Shown here piece by piece: positions 5,461-8,591 of a DNA stretch of 8,591 bases. Within the stretch, counting starts at the first letter, position 1. Each line of letters starts with the position of its first letter. The notes beneath the pieces were generated by a model. That model was not told the origin of the DNA. It searched no databases and saw nothing but the letters and a program-made list of their open reading frames with translations. The stretch comes from Planctomycetaceae bacterium (GTDB taxonomy: Bacteria > Planctomycetota > Planctomycetia > Pirellulales > Thermoguttaceae). The translations under genes were made by a program, and so were the position numbers. Location: the NCBI GenBank assembly GCA_031257725.1, contig JAIROD010000110.1:1-8591 (forward strand). Direction: 5' to 3'.

Positions 5461-6387
5461 TTAGGCGAGATCGCGGTCTTCAAAGAGAAGTAAGGACACA
5501 ATCAGCGCGGCAAAACAGTACAACATGGCATAACCAACCGCTAAAAGTACATAAGTCCATGAAACTGTTTTGCCCATCGCCACCGCTGTTTCCATACTGA
5601 AATGGTCAAGACACGGTAAAAATGCACTGACAAAATTAGCAATAAACACCACCATCGGAAGTTGACCAACCGACGACTGAACAATGACCGGAACAATATT
5701 GCCCAAAAGATAAATCAATAAGGTTATTGTCAGATTCGGAAGAAGCGGTAACCGCGTCGAAATGGCAATCGCTATCGCCGCAAGAATAATCGTTTCCAAA
5801 TAAGCCAACGCAAGACCGGGCAAAATATCATAAATCGCCTGAGCACAATCAATCGCCGTTGGAACATCTTTTGACGACTCCCTCGCATCATAAACAACCT
5901 TGTACGAAACCGTATTGAGAAAAAACGTTCCAAGAATCAAAAAAATCAACGTTACCGCAATCATCACCCCAACATATTTACCAACAATAAAATTCCGACG
6001 GTTTAACGGTTTGGCAAGAGCCATGAGCGCGGTTTTGCCGTCTATTTCTTCGGAAATGGTGGTACTGGCAGTCCAAACCGCTAAAAATGCCGCAATCAGT
6101 TTGACCACCGTTAATCCCTGCGTAATCACAAGTTTAATGTCTTCCCCCAACGTATTGTAAGGAATGAGCAGGAAAATAAACAACGCAAAAATACCAACCA
6201 ACGTCAGAATAACAAAAAGCGGTTGGAACAACGCCTCTTTCGCAGTAACCCACGCAACCGCTCCAATTTTGGGAATGTAATTGTGAATCACATAAACCAA
6301 CACCCCAAACAGTACAAAAACTCCAACCGCAACAAGATCAATATATTTTAACGCTTCTATCCAACTCGGTAAGGAAAATGTAAACAT
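5461..6387 (-). CDS. ABC-2 type transporter permease
   Basis: This 308-aa polytopic membrane protein belongs to the ABC-2 permease group (NosY-like). Hydrophobic segments lie near residues 15-35, 55-75, 88-109, 136-158, 190-210, 215-236, 243-260 and 277-301. The hallmark is the cytoplasmic stretch SEEIDGKTALMALAKPLNRR (112-131) leading to the GKYVG segment; family members carry this loop before the third or fourth helix for coupling to the ATPase. A polar loop of about 30 residues (160-189) lies between segments 4 and 5. Start: the only ATG before the first helix, preceded by a very A+T-rich leader without a Shine-Dalgarno. It lies 81 bases downstream of the UAP1-like gene on the same strand with no terminator between, so co-transcription is plausible. 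No ATP-binding subunit is adjacent in the window; its partner must be elsewhere. The cargo is unknown. Confidence 0.85.
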   Translation of the reverse strand: MFTFSLPSWIEALKYIDLVAVGVFVLFGVLVYVIHNYIPKIGAVAWVTAKEALFQPLFVILTLVGIFALFIFLLIPYNTLGEDIKLVITQGLTVVKLIAAFLAVWTASTTISEEIDGKTALMALAKPLNRRNFIVGKYVGVMIAVTLIFLILGTFFLNTVSYKVVYDARESSKDVPTAIDCAQAIYDILPGLALAYLETIILAAIAIAISTRLPLLPNLTITLLIYLLGNIVPVIVQSSVGQLPMVVFIANFVSAFLPCLDHFSMETAVAMGKTVSWTYVLLAVGYAMLYCFAALIVSLLLFEDRDLA

Positions 6388-6468
6388 GATCGTAATAAAA
6401 AATTAAATAATAAAAAAATTAACAAAAAAACACGAACAAAAATTAGAACACGATATTCAACGGGAAGT

Positions 6469-7926
6469 TTATTCTACATGCCGAGTTGAATTTTTCAAGT
6501 AGGTTGGTTTATTGAAGGCGGTATTTTTTTCGATTTTTTGCAAAACCGTTTCGGGTGAATCGGCGAACAGCGGTGAAATTTCGACCGGCGTTTCCGCAAC
6601 CACCACCGCACCGGCTTTTCTCAGCCAATCGGCATACATCGCAACAAGATCACGTTTAACAGTTTCCGGTGAATCGGATGACGAACCGGAAGCGTTTTTG
6701 AGTGGGGCGTAATGGTTGGGCGGATCAACTTCAACCACAACCGCATTTTCTGCCGAAGGAAGAAGATCAAAAATAAATCGTTCAAATTTAATGGCGTTTT
6801 CCTTATCCGGTTTCATTCGTTCTCCCGTTTGAAGATCAATAAACGGAACTTTTTTACGGGCAATATGAAACGGCAATGATGTTGTGATTTTCGATGTCCG
6901 ATCAAGGAGCGCGGCGTTGAAGAGATGAACAGCGATACTTCCTGCCCAGATTTTGAGTGAACCGTCTGAATTGGTTTGTCGGGCAACCTCGTCCGGTAAA
7001 TCACTGTATTCAATAACGTAAAGCCGACCATCGGCTTCAACAATGTTACCGACTTTATCGGTAGGAAATCGTTTGCGGATCACTTGACTGGTCAACTCTG
7101 AACCGCTTAGGAGATGATAACCTAAAAATTCCGGTGAACAAATCCGAACCAACGGATTATCAACCTGATTATAAAACAGATATTCAATTCCGCGTTGACG
7201 AAGAGAATCCAGCACGGACATTCCGTTTTCATTTTTTCGGGTGATTGCGGCGAGCATTCCGCCATGACCGTCAGGGCTTAAAGCAATACGGTTTTTGGAA
7301 TCAAGTAAAATTTTACCGGTTTCCAGTGAGACGGCAGGCATTGTCCCCTGACAAAAAATAAAAACATGATCTCGTTGCAAACCGAAATAATTTTTCTGTT
7401 CTAAAAAGTCAACAGTTTCCCGATGTGTTGCCGGACTGGTCATAATACAGTACGGAATTTGAGAACCGTATCGTTGTGAAAGGGCAAGAATTTTTTCAAA
7501 ATGGAATTGAAACAGGGTTGCTTCACTGACCGGACCGATGGGATACATTCCTTTGGGATGCGGGAAACCGAGTCGTGTTCCCTGTCCGCCGGCAACAAGG
7601 ATTGCTCCCACTTTTCCCCGACTCAACATCTCATCTCCCGCCAACACCGCTTCCTGAACGGAAACAGATTTTCGCGGTTTACAGGGAGTCGGATCGGTTA
7701 CGGTCGAAAATTTATAAGCCGGCGGATCACTTGCCCGATCTGCTATCGTCAACGATTCCGCCGGAGCATTCCGTTGTTCATAAAGATGAGCGATTAACGC
7801 AAAATCAATCGACTGAATTTGATCTATCAACTCATGTTGTTCCAAGCCGGAAAGTAAATCCCAAAACGTAAAAAGATGTTCTTGACCATACTGTTTGAGA
7901 TTGCTTAAAATATTGTCCTTCATCAT
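6469..7926 (-). CDS. UDP-sugar pyrophosphorylase, UAP1/UDPGP type 1 family
   Basis: This 485-aa cytoplasmic nucleotidyltransferase joins a sugar 1-phosphate to UTP, most likely giving UDP-N-acetylglucosamine or a related UDP-sugar for envelope glycans. It resembles the eukaryotic UAP1 branch more than bacterial GlmU. Visible marks: ILVAGGQGTRLG at 109-120 with Lys125 in HPKGMYPIG; MTSPATHRETVDFL at 162-175; GTMPA at 194-198; SPDGHGGM at 217-224; the metal-binding Asp256 in YNQVDNPLV; NIVEADGRLYVIEYSDLP at 294-311; WAGSIAVHLF at 327-336; and IKFERFIFDLLP at 379-390, followed by the acidic/APLKNA segment near 407-412. Residues 1-105 form the helical N-terminal domain, and the total length is close to the family norm. 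ATGATG begins the gene; only a weak AAGAG precedes it. The inner edge of a family 1 element lies 27 bases upstream, so its promoter may sit in or next to the element. The permease follows it. UDP-glucose or UDP-galactose specificity is not excluded. Confidence 0.9.
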   Translation of the reverse strand: MMKDNILSNLKQYGQEHLFTFWDLLSGLEQHELIDQIQSIDFALIAHLYEQRNAPAESLTIADRASDPPAYKFSTVTDPTPCKPRKSVSVQEAVLAGDEMLSRGKVGAILVAGGQGTRLGFPHPKGMYPIGPVSEATLFQFHFEKILALSQRYGSQIPYCIMTSPATHRETVDFLEQKNYFGLQRDHVFIFCQGTMPAVSLETGKILLDSKNRIALSPDGHGGMLAAITRKNENGMSVLDSLRQRGIEYLFYNQVDNPLVRICSPEFLGYHLLSGSELTSQVIRKRFPTDKVGNIVEADGRLYVIEYSDLPDEVARQTNSDGSLKIWAGSIAVHLFNAALLDRTSKITTSLPFHIARKKVPFIDLQTGERMKPDKENAIKFERFIFDLLPSAENAVVVEVDPPNHYAPLKNASGSSSDSPETVKRDLVAMYADWLRKAGAVVVAETPVEISPLFADSPETVLQKIEKNTAFNKPTYLKNSTRHVE

Positions 7927-7953
7927 GGGAACTCTTGTTTTAATAAATTAAAG

Positions 7954-8134
7954 GGAACTATTCAGTCGAGGAAGGTAGGCAACCTTTCGCCGAAAGGTTG
8001 CGCCGGTTGGTTTGTTATTGTGTTGTACGCTGTTGGTCTTTAATTTACAGCCGTCAACAGGGACAAGTCGGCGAGTACACCGTATTGTTTAAAACCGCCC
8101 GGCGGTCGGTTGCCTACCACGACTGAATAGTTAC
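7954..8134. mobile_element. Family 1 element, 181 bp, with long terminal inverted repeats
   Basis: The left arm AACTATTCAGTCG (7956-7968), followed by AGGAAGGTAGGCAACC, is mirrored at the right by GGTTGCCTACC and then ACGACTGAATAGTT (8108-8132), with one small gap. Inside, GCAACCTTTCG (7979-7989) and CGAAAGGTTGC (7991-8001) make an 11-bp palindrome around a single C. ACCGCC and GGCGGT (8094-8106) make another near the right end. It shares only its ends with the 340-bp and 465-bp elements. No target duplication or coding frame was seen. It lies directly upstream of the UAP1-like gene. Confidence 0.65.
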
Positions 8135-8175
8135 AAATGGTTTTTGTTAGGAAAATCAGGTTGAAAATAAGGTTT

Positions 8176-8327
8176 GGGAATCTTTCATAATTCGGAATTT
8201 ACCAAAAGTTAACGGCGTGGGCTTGCCCCGCTAACCCCCAAACACGGGGTAAACCCCGCCGTTAACTAAAAACACCCGCCGATAATTAATTGGTTGAAAA
8301 TAAGAAATTGAATTATTAGAGATGCCC
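8176..8327. mobile_element. Family 2 MITE-like element, copy B
   Basis: The left end GGGAATCTTTCATAATTC (8176-8193) matches the inverse of the right end GAATTATTAGAGATGCCC (8310-8327) at 15 of 18 positions. The core mirrors copy A: GTTAACGGCG (8208-8217) pairs fully with CGCCGTTAAC (8257-8266), enclosing GTGGG/CCCGC (8217-8231) and CGGGG-TAAA-CCCCG (8245-8258). It is in the same orientation as copy A but slightly shorter. Flanking bases do not show a convincing target duplication. Confidence 0.7.
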
Positions 8328-8359
8328 AGATTAAAGTGGAATGAATATATTGCCAAAAT

Positions 8360-8525
8360 TTTGTAATATATCAGTGAAATATTTTTTTTTAACTATTCAC
8401 TCGTTTACTCCGAATGACCACCCCTAGCCCCTCCGAAGGAGGGGAATAATTCCCCTCCTTCGGAGGGGCAGGGGTGGTAAAAAATAAACTTCAATCTCTG
8501 AAAAATTCCACTGATATATTACAAA
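8360..8525. repeat. 166-bp inverted-repeat structure with a central 30-bp-arm hairpin
   Basis: TTTGTAATATATCAGTG (8360-8376) is perfectly inverted at 8509-8525 (17 bp). Near the middle, ACCACCCCT (8417-8425) plus a 21-base arm at 8427-8447 pairs perfectly with 8449-8469 and AGGGGTGGT (8470-8478). The only unpaired bases are a bulged A at 8426 and the central A at 8448. Each half also contains CCCCTCC-ttcg-GGAGGGG style self-complementarity. No gene is present. It may be another non-autonomous element, or an insertion into one. Confidence 0.75.
8391..8403 (+). repeat. Family 1 left terminus, unpaired in the window
   Basis: AACTATTCACTCG differs by one base from the family 1 end AACTATTCAGTCG and is preceded by a run of T. 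It lies inside the 166-bp inverted-repeat structure. A convergent partner is not present before the window ends. Confidence 0.5.
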
Positions 8526-8531
8526 TTTCGT

Positions 8532-8544
8532 CACTATTCAGCGG
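8532..8544 (+). repeat. Degenerate family 1 terminus at the window edge
   Basis: CACTATTCAGCGG resembles the family 1 left end (AACTATTCAGTCG) with two changes. It begins a GC-richer stretch that runs off the window. The remaining 47 bases after it hold no recognisable gene. Confidence 0.35.
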
Positions 8545-8591
8545 CATGGCAGGCGGGAACGTAGCGCAGTGACCGCTTCGAACAGCCGAAA

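Noticed and set aside
7501..7871. Plus-strand open frames inside the UAP1-like gene
   Set aside because: They are antisense shadows of a well-conserved coding region, with Arg/Ser-rich translations and no start signals.

Overview
The window is an ordinary chromosomal segment of an A+T-rich bacterium. It carries six recognisable protein genes separated by unusually repeat-rich spacers. The best guess for the host is a member of the Planctomycetota or a related PVC-type lineage. This is inferred from a eukaryote-like UDP-sugar pyrophosphorylase of the UAP1 type, several starts with weak or absent Shine-Dalgarno sequences, an ABC-2 permease without an adjacent ATPase, and single genes of mixed function. 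No rRNA, tRNA, CRISPR array, phage gene or transposase was seen, so this taxonomic guess is moderate to weak.

Layout from left to right: a repeat terminus (112-184) and a sigma70-like promoter (195-223) precede an LTA-synthase-family membrane phosphotransferase (272-1903, +). A 340-bp structured element follows (1938-2277). Next comes a small secreted protein of unknown function (2313-2777, -), then a second element (2954-3418), then a short-chain dehydrogenase with altered catalytic residues (3455-4237, +). A spacer with an imperfect 19-bp hairpin and a candidate promoter leads to an RpiB-type sugar-phosphate isomerase (4627-5199, +). A MITE-like element (5289-5453) lies in the convergent gap before an ABC-2 permease (5461-6387, -). 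Upstream of that, in the same direction, is a UAP1-like nucleotidyltransferase (6469-7926, -). The last 660 bases hold no gene. They contain three repeat structures: 7954-8134, 8176-8327 and 8360-8525.

The main signal not explained by the genes is the repeats. Family 1 is bounded by GTAACTATTCAGTCG at the left and its inverse at the right. Nine intact or degenerate ends are present, making three complete convergent pairs with different interiors. Family 2 is a roughly 150-165 bp element seen twice, with about 18-bp imperfect terminal inverted repeats (GGGCATCTCTAATAATTC type) around a conserved multi-hairpin core; a third right end occurs at 2281-2302. Both families look like non-autonomous mobile elements, but no mobilising enzyme is present here. 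The LTA-synthase-like gene is bracketed by a near-identical inverted repeat of about 70 bp, formed by family 1 ends.

The genes do not form one clear pathway. Three touch sugar-phosphate or envelope chemistry (the LTA-synthase-like enzyme, RpiB, and the UAP1-like enzyme, which would make a UDP-sugar for envelope glycans). I found no convincing new multi-gene system. The novelty, if any, lies in the repeat families and in the atypical dehydrogenase.
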